Shown piece by piece: positions 33,642 through 42,424 of a stretch of DNA of 55,119 bases. Made by a program: the position numbers and the translations under genes. The stretch spans positions 1-55,119 of the forward strand of contig CAZPHD010000019.1 of the NCBI GenBank assembly GCA_964586225.1, read 5' to 3'. The stretch is from JANJUB01 sp964586225 (GTDB taxonomy: Bacteria; Armatimonadota; Fimbriimonadia; Fimbriimonadales; Fimbriimonadaceae). The notes beneath the pieces were generated by a model. The model was given only the letters and a program-made list of their open reading frames with translations. It ran no database searches and was not told where the DNA came from. Numbering within the stretch: the stretch's first letter is position 1; every line of letters starts with the position of its first letter.

Positions 33642-35828
33642 ATGTCCCGTGCACTTTTTCTTGCGGCAGTCTCGGCGCTGTCGATCGCTGGAGCTCAGGC
33701 CCAGTCGCTCCCCAAAATGGGCGGCGAAATCCCGTTTGAGCGCTTCTATCAGTATCCGATTCTGAATGGCCGTTCGCCGGCCGCGCCGGCCATGTCGCCC
33801 GATGGTAAGCACATCGTCTTCGGTTGGAACCAGACGGGCGAGCGGAAGCTCGACGCTTGGATCATGTCGTATCCATCGGGGCAGAAGCGGAAGCTCATCG
33901 AGGCGAACAAGATTGAGGAGTTGCCGCGGCAGGATGATAGCCGTCCTGAGCTGGCGAAGACAGAGTCAAAGCTCTATGATGGCGGCATCTCGGGGTTCAC
34001 GTGGTCGCCCGATTCGAGCGAGTTTCTGTTCTCGTACAAGGGCCGCACCTGGCGCAGCAACCTCGAGGGCACGATCGAGCCGCTCGTTGACGCGAACGAG
34101 GGCATGTTTGCGTTCAACTACTCGCCCGACGGCAAGTACATTGGCTACCTCAAAGGCGGCAACGTGTTCCGCATGGATCGCCGAAGCCGCCTCGTCAAGC
34201 AGTTGACGTTCGTCAGCAAGCCGGGCGCCACCATCGACAGCTTCGACTGGTCGCCGGACGGTAAACACATCGCGATCACCTGGAGCGACTCGAGCCGTAT
34301 GGGCCGCCACGTGATGATGGACTTCTCGAAGGAGCGCGCCGAGGTTGTCAATATCCAACGCCTCTGGCATGGCGATCGCAGCTGGGACATGCAGTATGGT
34401 CTCGTCAGCGCGGACGGCGGCCTCATCAAGTTCGTGGGTAGCATCCCGCGCTACAACTGGGGCATGGGGCTCGCTTGGTCACCCGACAGTAGTCGCGTAG
34501 CGATTGGCTGGATGTCGGAGGACTTCCAGAAGTATCACATCACGGTCGCCCTCGCCAGCACTGGCCAGGGTTACACCACCTACGAAGAAAAGGCGCCCAA
34601 GAACTACCTGACCGACTGGCGCCCGCTGGCGTGGACTCGCGACGGCGAGCGCATCCTCCTTGGGACCGACATCATCGACGGCCAGTTTGGCAACCGCTCG
34701 GTCCTCAGCATCGCGCCGAATGGTCGTGACATCCAGAAGGTGTATGCCGAGAACCACGACGTGGTCGCGATGGCCCGCCCGAAGGATAGCGATCGCCTCG
34801 TGCTCGTCACGATGGCGCAGAGCCAGCTGACTACCGAGATCACGATCCTCGAGCCCAGTGGCAAGCGAACGGTGCACAACCCAATGCCCGAAGGCTTTGC
34901 GACGCCGAGCCAGTTCGACGAGGCCGGGCTCCCGCTCTACAGCGAGGATGGCCGGGCGATTGCCTCGCTTTGCAACAGCCGCACGATCAACAACGAGCTG
35001 TACTCCATCGAGCCCAGCATCAAGCGCTTAACCGAGAGCCAACTACCCGACTTCAAGAAGATCAAGTGGGCGAACTTTGAGCGGGTGAGCTTCCCGATGA
35101 AGAACGGCGAGACCATCAACGCGGTACTGATCACCAAGCCGGGCCTCGACAAGACGAAAAAGCACCCCGCCTTCCTCAGCAACATGTACGCGAACAGCGG
35201 CAAGATGACCTGGAGCGGCTACCTCGAGAACTATGCCGCGATGGAGCTCGGCATGGTGGTCCTGATGGTGGACTTCCGGGCGAGCTGGGGACGCGGCGGT
35301 GAGTTCAACAGTGGCTATTGGAAGGGCATGGGCGTCATCGACTCCGACGAGGCGGTGGCGGCGAAAGACTATCTTGTTTCGTTAGGCTACGTGAAACCCG
35401 ACCGTTGCGGCGTGTGGGGCTGGAGCTACGGCGGCTTCCTCACGTGCATGATCCAGTTGACTCGACCGGGCGTGTTTGACACGGGCGTGGCCGTAGCGTC
35501 GGTGACCGACTGGAAGAGCTACAACGAGTGGTACACCCGCCGCCGCCTCGGCATGGAGAAGGACGACCCCGAGGTGTACAAGAAGACCAGCCCGGTGCAC
35601 CATGCGGCGGGGCTCCAGGATAATCTCTATCTCGTCCACGGCATGCTCGACGACAACGTGCTCTACCAAGACACCGCGCGACTGATCCAGGCGCTCGTCG
35701 ACAACGGAAAGCAGTTCGACATGCTCGCCTATCCGCGGGACGATCACGGCATCGGCAAGGACACCAGCCGCCCGCATGTGTTCTCAGCCATCATGCGATA
35801 TCTGTGGCAAAAACTCGGACGACCCTGA
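33642..35828 (+). CDS. S9 family serine peptidase (prolyl oligopeptidase type), secreted
   Basis: 728 residues. Signal peptide of 20 residues (ends AGAQAQ). Residues ~40-450 form a TolB-like beta-propeller with several SPDGKHI/SPDSS blades; residues ~500-728 form the alpha/beta-hydrolase domain with nucleophile GWSYGG, Asp in HGMLDDNV and His in RDDHGIGK. It probably cleaves peptides outside the cytoplasm. It starts ten bases after recJ and overlaps the next gene by 25 bases. Confidence 0.95.
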   Translation: MSRALFLAAVSALSIAGAQAQSLPKMGGEIPFERFYQYPILNGRSPAAPAMSPDGKHIVFGWNQTGERKLDAWIMSYPSGQKRKLIEANKIEELPRQDDSRPELAKTESKLYDGGISGFTWSPDSSEFLFSYKGRTWRSNLEGTIEPLVDANEGMFAFNYSPDGKYIGYLKGGNVFRMDRRSRLVKQLTFVSKPGATIDSFDWSPDGKHIAITWSDSSRMGRHVMMDFSKERAEVVNIQRLWHGDRSWDMQYGLVSADGGLIKFVGSIPRYNWGMGLAWSPDSSRVAIGWMSEDFQKYHITVALASTGQGYTTYEEKAPKNYLTDWRPLAWTRDGERILLGTDIIDGQFGNRSVLSIAPNGRDIQKVYAENHDVVAMARPKDSDRLVLVTMAQSQLTTEITILEPSGKRTVHNPMPEGFATPSQFDEAGLPLYSEDGRAIASLCNSRTINNELYSIEPSIKRLTESQLPDFKKIKWANFERVSFPMKNGETINAVLITKPGLDKTKKHPAFLSNMYANSGKMTWSGYLENYAAMELGMVVLMVDFRASWGRGGEFNSGYWKGMGVIDSDEAVAAKDYLVSLGYVKPDRCGVWGWSYGGFLTCMIQLTRPGVFDTGVAVASVTDWKSYNEWYTRRRLGMEKDDPEVYKKTSPVHHAAGLQDNLYLVHGMLDDNVLYQDTARLIQALVDNGKQFDMLAYPRDDHGIGKDTSRPHVFSAIMRYLWQKLGRP

Positions 35829-36736
35829 CCCTGCTGGTGGCGTTGCTCCTTGCCGGTTGCCGGCAAGGAGTGCCCACCCACGAAGGCGCGACGTTTGGCG
35901 TCTCGCCCGATGGCAAGCGATTAGCCTGGACCACCGGCGCGGGTGGAAACAACGAGCTTTGGCTCCGAGATGAAGCCGGGGAGCGACGTGTGCTTGCCGG
36001 CCGATTCTTCGAGGGGCCGAGCTTTACGCCGGACGGCCGCCTCGTGGTGGGTGTTGGTGATAGCATCCGCCACCGTATGGAACTCCAATGGGTGGATCCT
36101 AAGGATGGGTCCCTGAAGCCGTTCCTGGCCATGCCCGAGCATTCACAGTATTCGCCAAGCTTCGCTCCCGACGGTCGGGTGGCGTTTTTGGCGGCGGCGA
36201 AGCCCCGCAGCCGTGCCCAGGGCGGATTGCAGTGGAGCGCGTTTGACTTGTATGTGATGGGGCCTGATGACAAGGTCGCGAAGCGACTCACGGAGGGCAA
36301 CTACATCCGCATGTCGAGCCCGGCTTGGTCGCCAGATCTGAAGGAGATCGCGTTCAGTTTTCTCGACGACAGCGGCGTGAGTTGGCTTCGCATCGTGGAC
36401 CCCGAGTCAGGCAAGACCATCACGGAGACGAAACTCAAGAACAACGAGTCGATGCCGACCTATGTGGGCGACCGGATGGTTATTGTGTCGGACCGTGAGC
36501 ACATGGGCCGCTATCGGTTGGTGTACGTCATTCCCGAAACGGCGGAAATTGAGCCGATCACGAAGAGCGAAAGCTACTTCTTGGAGCCTGTATCGGTCGG
36601 CGGGGCGATCTACGCGCTCGAAGACATCACCCACAAGATGCGCTTTCGAGTGTCGAAGATCGAGCCTGCAACGGGTCAGTCGAGCGAAGTGCTGGCCGAG
36701 AAGCGATTTGATGTCGCGGAAGGGAAGTCGAAGTAG
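35804..36736 (+). CDS. Beta-propeller (PD40-type) lipoprotein
   Basis: 310 residues from the GTG at 35804. The N-terminus has a lipobox (LVALLLAGCRQG), so it should be lipidated and exported. Repeated WD40-like/PD40 blades: ATFGVSPDGKRLAW, GPSFTPDGRLVV, YSPSFAPDGRVAFL and SSPAWSPDLKEIAF. It resembles the propeller half of the preceding S9 peptidase without a catalytic domain. The 25-bp overlap with that gene suggests co-expression, perhaps as an accessory binding protein. Confidence 0.87.
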   Translation: MAKTRTTLTLLVALLLAGCRQGVPTHEGATFGVSPDGKRLAWTTGAGGNNELWLRDEAGERRVLAGRFFEGPSFTPDGRLVVGVGDSIRHRMELQWVDPKDGSLKPFLAMPEHSQYSPSFAPDGRVAFLAAAKPRSRAQGGLQWSAFDLYVMGPDDKVAKRLTEGNYIRMSSPAWSPDLKEIAFSFLDDSGVSWLRIVDPESGKTITETKLKNNESMPTYVGDRMVIVSDREHMGRYRLVYVIPETAEIEPITKSESYFLEPVSVGGAIYALEDITHKMRFRVSKIEPATGQSSEVLAEKRFDVAEGKSK

Positions 36737-36771
36737 CAACCTTTCGCCGGGTGGTCGCGTAAACTGCTGAC

Positions 36772-37278
36772 GTGGCGAATGATCATCGGTTAACTTCGGA
36801 AGAGGATGTTGAGGCGATCCTGCGCCTTGCGATTCGACACCCCGGCGAGACAACAACCGACCTCCGCCAGCGCCTCCAGCAAACGGCAACTGAGCTCGGG
36901 ATTCCGCCGGAAGCGCTCGCGCGCGCCGAGGAGCAGTACTTCAAAGGCAAGACGGTGAAGGATGAGCTTCGCGAGTATCAGGAAGAGCGCAAGCGGCAAG
37001 CGCGCATTCATCTCATTTCGTACATCGCCGTGAACGCGGGCCTGTTGGGGATCAACGTGCTGACCGCGATGGGCGACAAGTCCCCATCGCTGTGGGCGTT
37101 GTATCCGCTCTTGGGATGGGGCATCGGGCTGGTGATTCACCTCGGCAGCGTGTTCTTCACGAAGCCAAGCGTGACGGACGATGAGTTCATCGAATGGAGA
37201 AGACGTCGTGATCGCGCCTTGCGAAGGAGCTATCGCCGCGACGACGATGACGATGATTGTGATGATGATGATGACTAG
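36772..37278 (+). CDS. 2TM domain protein with poly-aspartate tail
   Basis: 168 residues, GTG start. Residues 1-75 are a soluble helical region; residues ~80-130 form two membrane helices (LISYIAVNAGLLGINVL and LYPLLGWGIGLVIHLGSVFF), as in the 2TM domain family. The C-terminus passes from Arg-rich (EWRRRRDRALRRSYRR) to an almost pure acidic tail DDDDDDCDDDDD, coded by GAC/GAT runs. Function unknown; the tail might bind divalent cations. Confidence 0.8.
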   Translation: MANDHRLTSEEDVEAILRLAIRHPGETTTDLRQRLQQTATELGIPPEALARAEEQYFKGKTVKDELREYQEERKRQARIHLISYIAVNAGLLGINVLTAMGDKSPSLWALYPLLGWGIGLVIHLGSVFFTKPSVTDDEFIEWRRRRDRALRRSYRRDDDDDDCDDDDD

Positions 37279-37362
37279 CTCCGGTTGGGAGGTGGGTGAA
37301 ACGCTTCGCGCGCTGCTTCAATCCAATCCCCAAGTCCGAAATCCCGAGTATCCTCACCTAAC

Positions 37363-38223
37363 ATGGCCATCGCCGTCAATCGAGCCGCAGCTTTCGACGT
37401 GGAGTCCGATGCTCCGCTTACGATCAACGCTTCGCTCGTCGCCCAGTGGCTGACCGCGTTTCTTGAGGACGAGTGCATCCGTCGCCGTGGCGTGACTAAG
37501 GCCGTTCTCGGACTCAGTGGCGGCGTCGACTCCGCCGTCACCGCATATCTCTGTGCCCGCGCCTTTGGACCGGAGAATGTCACCGCGATTCGCATGCCGT
37601 ACAAGATTTCGTCGCAAGCCAGCCTCGACCACGCTCGCCTGGTGACGGATGCGCTCGGGATCAACGAGCGAACCATCGACATCACCGCGATGGTGGATGG
37701 CTATCTCGCCGAGGAGCCCGAGGCCTCGGCCGCCCGCATCGGCAACATTTGCGCCCGGGCCAGAATGACCATCCTCTTCGATCAATCCGCGAAGCTGGGC
37801 GCGCTTCCCATCGGCACCGGCAACAAGACCGAACGGCTCTTCGGCTACTTCACGTGGCACGCCGACGATTCGCCCCCGATCAACCCGCTCGGAGATCTCT
37901 TCAAGACTCAAGTTTGGGCGTTGGCCCGTGCCTTGGGCGTCCCGGAAGCGATCGTCGCCAAGCCCGCCTCAGCCGACCTCATCCAGGGCCAAACCGACGA
38001 GGGTGACTTCGGGATCTCCTATCCCAAAGCGGATCGCATCCTCTTCCATCTCGTGTCTGGGTGGTCGCCCGCCAAGCTGGTCGACCTTGGCTTCCCCGAG
38101 GGAGAAGTTGGCCTTGTGGCCAAGAAAGTCGACAGCACCCACTGGAAGCGCCGACTGCCAACCGTAGCGATGATGTCGACGTCGGCGATTGGAGAGTATT
38201 ACTTGCGCCCGGTCGATTATTGA
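37363..38223 (+). CDS. nadE: NH3-dependent NAD+ synthetase
   Basis: 286 residues, a single synthetase domain without the glutaminase part, so it should use ammonia. PP-loop VLGLSGGVDSAVTAYL near residue 48, then ICARARMTILFDQSA, LPIGTGNKTERLFGYFTWH, NPLGDLFKTQVWALA and PSADLIQGQTDEGDFG. It converts nicotinate adenine dinucleotide to NAD+ with ATP. Monocistronic in appearance; a terminator-like hairpin follows at 38352. Confidence 0.96.
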   Translation: MAIAVNRAAAFDVESDAPLTINASLVAQWLTAFLEDECIRRRGVTKAVLGLSGGVDSAVTAYLCARAFGPENVTAIRMPYKISSQASLDHARLVTDALGINERTIDITAMVDGYLAEEPEASAARIGNICARARMTILFDQSAKLGALPIGTGNKTERLFGYFTWHADDSPPINPLGDLFKTQVWALARALGVPEAIVAKPASADLIQGQTDEGDFGISYPKADRILFHLVSGWSPAKLVDLGFPEGEVGLVAKKVDSTHWKRRLPTVAMMSTSAIGEYYLRPVDY

Positions 38224-38351
38224 AAGTTCTCGGAAACTTTTTGGCAACGCGGAACGTTGAACATATCAACCCGAAGGGGAGTAGCGCCCGCCAATACGCG
38301 GGAGGTGATGGTCGTCAATACGCCGAAAGGCCGGCCTCACCACCAACGCAA

Positions 38352-38390
38352 GACCTTCGCCGCGAATGACGTGGCGGAGGTCTTTCTCTG
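38352..38390 (+). terminator. Rho-independent terminator between nadE and htpX
   Basis: Arms GACCTTCGCC and GGCGGAGGTC (one G-T pair) around an 11-base loop, 38352-38383, followed by the T-rich TTTCTCTGTTTC. It lies 129 bp beyond the nadE stop; the intervening spacer has no recognisable gene. Confidence 0.65.
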
Positions 38391-38408
38391 TTTCGGGCCA
38401 AGAAAGCG

Positions 38409-39257
38409 ATGATGAACCTCTTTAGAGTTGGCGTGTTGTTGGTTGGCCTATCTGCCCTGATGGTGTGGATTGGCCAGTTGGTCGGCGGTAGTGCCGGGGC
38501 GGCGATTGCCTTTGGGTTGGCGCTCATCATGAACGTGGGCAGCTTCTGGTTCAGTGACAAGCTCGTGATCAAGATGACACGGGCCCGTCCGGTTTCTCGA
38601 TCCGAGGCTCCCGAGTTGCATGAAATGGTCGACCGGCTGTCGGCTCGCGCAAACATTCCCGTGCCGGCATTGTACGTTGTTGACGACCCATCTCCCAATG
38701 CGTTTGCAACGGGTCGGAGCCCGAAGCACGGTGTCGTTGCCGTCAACACAGGACTGCTGAACATCCTGAATCGTCCCGAGGTGGAAGGTGTCATTGCCCA
38801 CGAGTTGGCGCACATCAAGCATCGCGACACGCTCACCATGGCGATCGCCGCTTCGATTGCGGGTGCGATCATGTTCCTTGCCCAGTTCGCCCAGATCGCG
38901 GCCATGTTTGGCGGCGGTCATTCGGACGAGGAGGGCGGCACGCATCCGCTTGTTCTGCTCGTGGTCGCGCTGCTGGCTCCGTTTGCCGCGATGATGATCC
39001 AAATGGGCATCTCGCGAGCCCGTGAGTTCGAGGCCGACAAGTCCGGTGCGCAAATCGCAGGACGCACCGATGGACTAGCCAACGCGCTGCTTAAGCTTCA
39101 ACGCGGTGCCGACTCGATTCCATCGCGTTCGATGGGTCCGGAGACCGCGCACATGGCGATCGTCAACCCGCTCAGCGGTTCGGGCATCGGAAAATTGTTC
39201 GCGACCCACCCGCCGATTGAGGTCCGGGTTGAGAAGCTTCGTGCTCTTCAGGTCTAA
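38409..39257 (+). CDS. htpX: M48 family metalloprotease HtpX-like
   Basis: 282 residues. Two N-terminal membrane helices (FRVGVLLVGLSALMVWIG and GAAIAFGLALIMNVGSFWF), the zinc motif VIAHELAHIKHRDTL (HExxH) near residue 137, two more hydrophobic segments after it, then the third ligand in REFEADKSGA. It should degrade misfolded membrane proteins from the cytoplasmic side. Two adjacent ATGs are present at the start. Confidence 0.95.
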   Translation: MMNLFRVGVLLVGLSALMVWIGQLVGGSAGAAIAFGLALIMNVGSFWFSDKLVIKMTRARPVSRSEAPELHEMVDRLSARANIPVPALYVVDDPSPNAFATGRSPKHGVVAVNTGLLNILNRPEVEGVIAHELAHIKHRDTLTMAIAASIAGAIMFLAQFAQIAAMFGGGHSDEEGGTHPLVLLVVALLAPFAAMMIQMGISRAREFEADKSGAQIAGRTDGLANALLKLQRGADSIPSRSMGPETAHMAIVNPLSGSGIGKLFATHPPIEVRVEKLRALQV

Positions 39258-39317
39258 TGCGTTGAAGAATGGGAGCCACGGTCAGCCGTGGCTCCCGTCG
39301 GAGAGAGAGGGAAATCC

Positions 39318-39644
39318 ATGAAGTGTCCAACATGCATCACTGCCGATCTGATCATGGCCGAAAGGCAAGGCATCGAGATCGATTATTGCCCCCAGTGCCG
39401 AGGCGTTTGGCTTGACCGCGGCGAACTTGACAAGATCGTCGAGCGCTCGCATCAGCAAGCCCAAGCCACCGCACCACCACCGACCCACTCGGTAGGCGCG
39501 CCGCAGGTTCAACCCGTGGTGATCAATCACCCCGGTTATCTGCCGCCGAGCGCCGCGCCCGGACCGGCACCCGGCCCGAACTTCTATTGGGACGGCCGAA
39601 AGTGGAAGCGCAAGAAGAGCTGGTTTGAGGAGATCTTCGACTAG
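39318..39644 (+). CDS. Zinc-ribbon (TFIIB-type zinc finger domain) protein
   Basis: 108 residues from ATG 39318, with GAGAGAGAGG upstream. The N-terminus MKCPTC...IDYCPQCRGVWLDRGELDKI has four cysteines and the signature of the zf-TFIIB family; the middle is Pro/Ala/His-rich and the end basic and aromatic (NFYWDGRKWKRKKSWFEEIFD). Family function is unknown. It may share a transcript with htpX, 60 bp upstream. Confidence 0.9.
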   Translation: MKCPTCITADLIMAERQGIEIDYCPQCRGVWLDRGELDKIVERSHQQAQATAPPPTHSVGAPQVQPVVINHPGYLPPSAAPGPAPGPNFYWDGRKWKRKKSWFEEIFD

Positions 39645-39671
39645 CCCCACTTAACTCACTTTGAACTTAAA

Positions 39672-39693
39672 GGGTCGCCCAAACAGGCGACCC
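39672..39693. terminator. Perfect hairpin between the zinc-ribbon gene and terC
   Basis: Arms GGGTCGCC and GGCGACCC with the six-base loop CAAACA. There is no T-run after it on the plus strand, so it could be a weak terminator or part of the terC leader. The 83-bp gap looks too short for a yybP-ykoY riboswitch. Confidence 0.45.
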
Positions 39694-39727
39694 CTAGCTA
39701 CCGCTTTGCCTAACTAAACCAAAACTC

Positions 39728-40726
39728 ATGACAGAACTTGCTGGAGTCCCGATTTGGATTTGGGGCGCATTCTTAGGATTTGTGCTCACCATGCTTGCCC
39801 TCGACCTGGGCGTCTTTCATCGACATGCCCACGAAGTGAAGATTCGCGAGGCCCTCATTTGGAGCGCAGTATGGATCGCCCTCGCGCTGGTCTTCAATGC
39901 GGGCATCTTCGCGTTCTGGGATCAGATCTACCCCGACAGCGCGTACACTCCCAAGGAAGCAGGCTTCGCGTTCCTAGCCGGCTACCTGGTCGAGAAGGCG
40001 CTCTCGGTCGACAACATCTTCGTGTTCTTAATGGTGTTTGCCTACTTCAAGGTGCCCGCGAAGTATCAGCACCGCGTGCTCTTCTACGGAATCCTCGGCG
40101 CACTCCTATTCCGCTCCATCTTCATCGCCATGGGAGCCGCCATCTTAGAGCGGTTCATGTGGACCATGATCCTTTTCGGCCTCTTCTTGATCGCCACCGG
40201 CATCAAGATGGTCATGATCAAGGACAAACAGATGAACCCGGATCAGAACCCGATGATTCGGCTCTTCCGAAGGCTCATGCCCGTTACCCCCGGTTACGAG
40301 GGCCAGTCATTCTTCAAGCGCATCGACGGAAAGCTGTGGGCGACCCCGCTGTTCATCACGCTCCTCTTCATCGAGATCACCGACGTGATCTTCGCCGTCG
40401 ATTCCATCCCCGCGATCTTCGCCATCACCAGCGACCCATTTATCGTCTTCACGTCCAACGTGTTTGCGATTCTTGGCCTACGCGCGCTGTTCTTCGCTCT
40501 TGCGGGCCTGATGAATCTCTTCCACTACCTCAGCTACGGCCTTGCCGCCATCCTAGTGTTTGTGGGCGGCAAGATGATCTATGCGTACCTTGAGAAGGTC
40601 GTGGTGCCCGATTGGGGCAAGTTCCCGGTCGTCTGGTCGCTCATCACGATTGCGTCGATCCTCGCGCTCTCCGTGTTTGCCTCACTCAAGTGGCCGCCCA
40701 AGCACTCACACCACGGCACGAGCTAG
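39728..40726 (+). CDS. TerC family integral membrane protein (Alx-like)
   Basis: 332 residues with about nine membrane helices. Family motifs: LALDLGVFHR, FLAGYLVEKALSVDNIFVF with the conserved Glu-Lys and Asp-Asn, FYGILGALLFRSIFIA, and FIEITDVIFAVDSIPAIFAIT. Members of the Alx/TerC family export manganese or supply metal to exported proteins; the metal cannot be read from sequence. It is followed by a strong hairpin built from the TGACGTCA repeats and converges on the cytochrome fusion. Confidence 0.95.
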   Translation: MTELAGVPIWIWGAFLGFVLTMLALDLGVFHRHAHEVKIREALIWSAVWIALALVFNAGIFAFWDQIYPDSAYTPKEAGFAFLAGYLVEKALSVDNIFVFLMVFAYFKVPAKYQHRVLFYGILGALLFRSIFIAMGAAILERFMWTMILFGLFLIATGIKMVMIKDKQMNPDQNPMIRLFRRLMPVTPGYEGQSFFKRIDGKLWATPLFITLLFIEITDVIFAVDSIPAIFAITSDPFIVFTSNVFAILGLRALFFALAGLMNLFHYLSYGLAAILVFVGGKMIYAYLEKVVVPDWGKFPVVWSLITIASILALSVFASLKWPPKHSHHGTS

Positions 40727-40742
40727 GTTCCGGGAGAAGAAG

Positions 40743-40778
40743 AATGACGTCAGATTTCTAAAATCTGACGTCATTTTT
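40743..40778. terminator. Bidirectional terminator hairpin between convergent genes
   Basis: Perfect 15-bp stem (40743-40757 against 40761-40775) with the loop CTA. On the plus strand it is followed by TTT and can end terC; on the minus strand it is followed by TTCTTCTTC. It is made from the first two units of the 21-bp array. Confidence 0.8.
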
Positions 40779-40870
40779 CAAAGCGCTGACGTCAAATTTC
40801 GCGCGTTTGACATCATCTTGGCGAGGATTGACGCCAATCGCGACGCGATCGACATCATCGATATTAGGGC
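40745..40870. repeat. Six-unit, 21-bp-period array of TGACGTCA-type palindromes
   Basis: The 8-mers start at 40745, 40766, 40787 (all TGACGTCA), 40808 (TGACATCA), 40829 (TGACGCCA) and 40850 (CGACATCA): exactly 21 bp apart, while the 13 bp between them vary. Units 3 and 4 can form a second hairpin (TGACGTCAAA with TTTGACATCA). The array fills the whole gap between terC and the stop of the LolA/cytochrome gene. Confidence 0.9.
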
Positions 40871-41760
40871 TTTGCGCCTGCCCGAACCCAGGCTTCGAGC
40901 TTGGCCACCGTCTCGGTCGGCAGCGGGCGTCCCGGAGGCATGATCCCACGCTTGACGGGCGAGATCATGCGGCTGTTGGCGGGATCGCCCGGCGTGACAT
41001 ACTTGGACACGTTGGCATAGGAAGACAGGTCCACTCCCTTCTTCGCGCCGCCACCGCTGTGGCATCCGACGCAGTTCTGATCAAGGATCGGTTTGATATC
41101 GGCGAACGTGATTGAACCTGGCTCCGGGGCGGCCTTCTTCGTCACGCCTTCGGGCGCCTTGAACACGAACTGATCGCTTGACAAGGGATTGGCCGAAATC
41201 TCAAGTTCCTTTGCAAAGACGAACCACTCGTACTTGTCTTGCGTGGTGCGGAAGCCGCGGGCGACGCCGAGCGCGTCATCCATTTGAATCTGGAACACCT
41301 GCTTGTCCTTGCGCGTGACGGTCCAGTCGGTGACGTTGACATTGCGAAGCTTGCGGCTGCTGCCCTTAACGGCACTCGCGACGTCAGCCGCAAAGTCGGC
41401 ATTGAAGAAGGCGGTGTAGACCCATGCGCGCTCGTTCAGCCACTTTTGGGCGGCGGCGCTATCGGCGGGTGCTTCGTCGTACGACTTGCTCGCCTTGTCG
41501 TAGGTCCAGACCGTCTTTCCGTCGGTGGTGACAACCCGGTTCGGCTCCTCAACGCGGATCATGTTGGGCTTTGAGAGCACGACGCGGACGTCGTTGGTAG
41601 TACCGCCGATTTGCGAGATCGTCAGCGTCAACGAGAGACCGCCCGCTTCCTTCAACTTCGAGGCATGACCCTCCAACGTGTTTTGCCAAAGGGCGTAGCC
41701 AACAAACGGAGTCACCGCAACGGCGAGCGCAAGAATTCGCATGATGTTGGATATTGCCAT
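40864..41760 (-). CDS. LolA-like domain fused to a C-terminal cytochrome c-type domain
   Basis: 298 residues from ATG 41760 (ATG 41742 also possible). A signal or anchor segment (MRILALAVAVTPFVGYALW) is followed by a beta-rich domain like LolA/LolB (SLTLTISQIGGTTNDVRVVL, KPNMIRVEEPN, VVTTDGKTVWTYDKASKSY). The last ~75 residues are heme-c like: ADIKPILDQNCVGCHSGG (CxxCH) and distal Met in RGIMPPGRPLP, ending VAKLEAWVRAGAKP, as in planctomycete-type cytochromes. A possible electron carrier tethered in the periplasm. The combination is unusual. Confidence 0.85.
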   Translation of the reverse strand: MAISNIMRILALAVAVTPFVGYALWQNTLEGHASKLKEAGGLSLTLTISQIGGTTNDVRVVLSKPNMIRVEEPNRVVTTDGKTVWTYDKASKSYDEAPADSAAAQKWLNERAWVYTAFFNADFAADVASAVKGSSRKLRNVNVTDWTVTRKDKQVFQIQMDDALGVARGFRTTQDKYEWFVFAKELEISANPLSSDQFVFKAPEGVTKKAAPEPGSITFADIKPILDQNCVGCHSGGGAKKGVDLSSYANVSKYVTPGDPANSRMISPVKRGIMPPGRPLPTETVAKLEAWVRAGAKP

Positions 41761-41782
41761 GAATCTGGTGGCGAGCGCAAGC

Positions 41783-42424
41783 CTACGGCAGTTTGAGGAG
41801 CTTCGCCAACTGGTTGGCTCGGGCATGCGTCTGGTCGAGGGCGAGAGCTTTGAGGACGGAGAACTTGGCATCGTCTTCCTTCTTGAGCTCGAGCTGAGCC
41901 GATGCGAGCGCGACCCAGTAGTCGGGGCTCTCCTTGATGAGCGTCACCGCCAGCTTTGCGGACTCTTCGGCAACCTCGAAGTCCTGCATGAAAAAACGCG
42001 AGCGCGAGACCACATAATGCGCCTCGGCCACCATCATCAGCAGTTCGACGGGAGGATTCTTGCTGGCGGGTGGGGCCAATGCGATCGCCTGGGCCATCAA
42101 CTTGTCGGCGCGCTCGTAATCCTTCAGCGCGTACGCGAGCTTGCCCGCTCCAAAGTAGGGCTGATAGCGCGAAGGGTCGAAAGCGATGATGCCCTCGAAG
42201 ATCGCGAGCGACTCCTTGACATTGTCTTCTTCGGCGGAGGTCAGCGGCTCGTCGCGACCCGACTTGACGAGCGCTTCCAGCGACAACTTTTCCGCCCGAA
42301 CCAAGTAATCGTCGGCCTGGGCGGACGTTCGAATGCTCGGCACCTCGATGACGCGCGCCTGATCGCCGCCCTTGCATCCGGCAAGAACCACGAGTGACAA
42401 CAAAGCCCACTTACACCACGACAT
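41783..42424 (-). CDS. TPR-like lipoprotein
   Basis: 213 residues from ATG 42424, so that the lipobox LLSLVVLAGCKGG falls at residues 8-20; an upstream GTG/ATG would place it too far in. The rest is helical with TPR-type periodicity (IIAFDPSRYQPYFGAGKLAY, YERADKLMAQAIALAP, PDYWVALASAQLELKKEDDA). A likely scaffold in the envelope. Its start overlaps the leuS stop by 14 bases, so the two are co-transcribed; the cytochrome fusion follows 22 bp later. Confidence 0.85.
   Translation of the reverse strand: MSWCKWALLSLVVLAGCKGGDQARVIEVPSIRTSAQADDYLVRAEKLSLEALVKSGRDEPLTSAEEDNVKESLAIFEGIIAFDPSRYQPYFGAGKLAYALKDYERADKLMAQAIALAPPASKNPPVELLMMVAEAHYVVSRSRFFMQDFEVAEESAKLAVTLIKESPDYWVALASAQLELKKEDDAKFSVLKALALDQTHARANQLAKLLKLP

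Noticed and set aside
39645..39727. yybP-ykoY manganese riboswitch before the TerC gene
   Set aside because: The gap is only 83 bp and shows one simple hairpin, without the two-armed structure expected.
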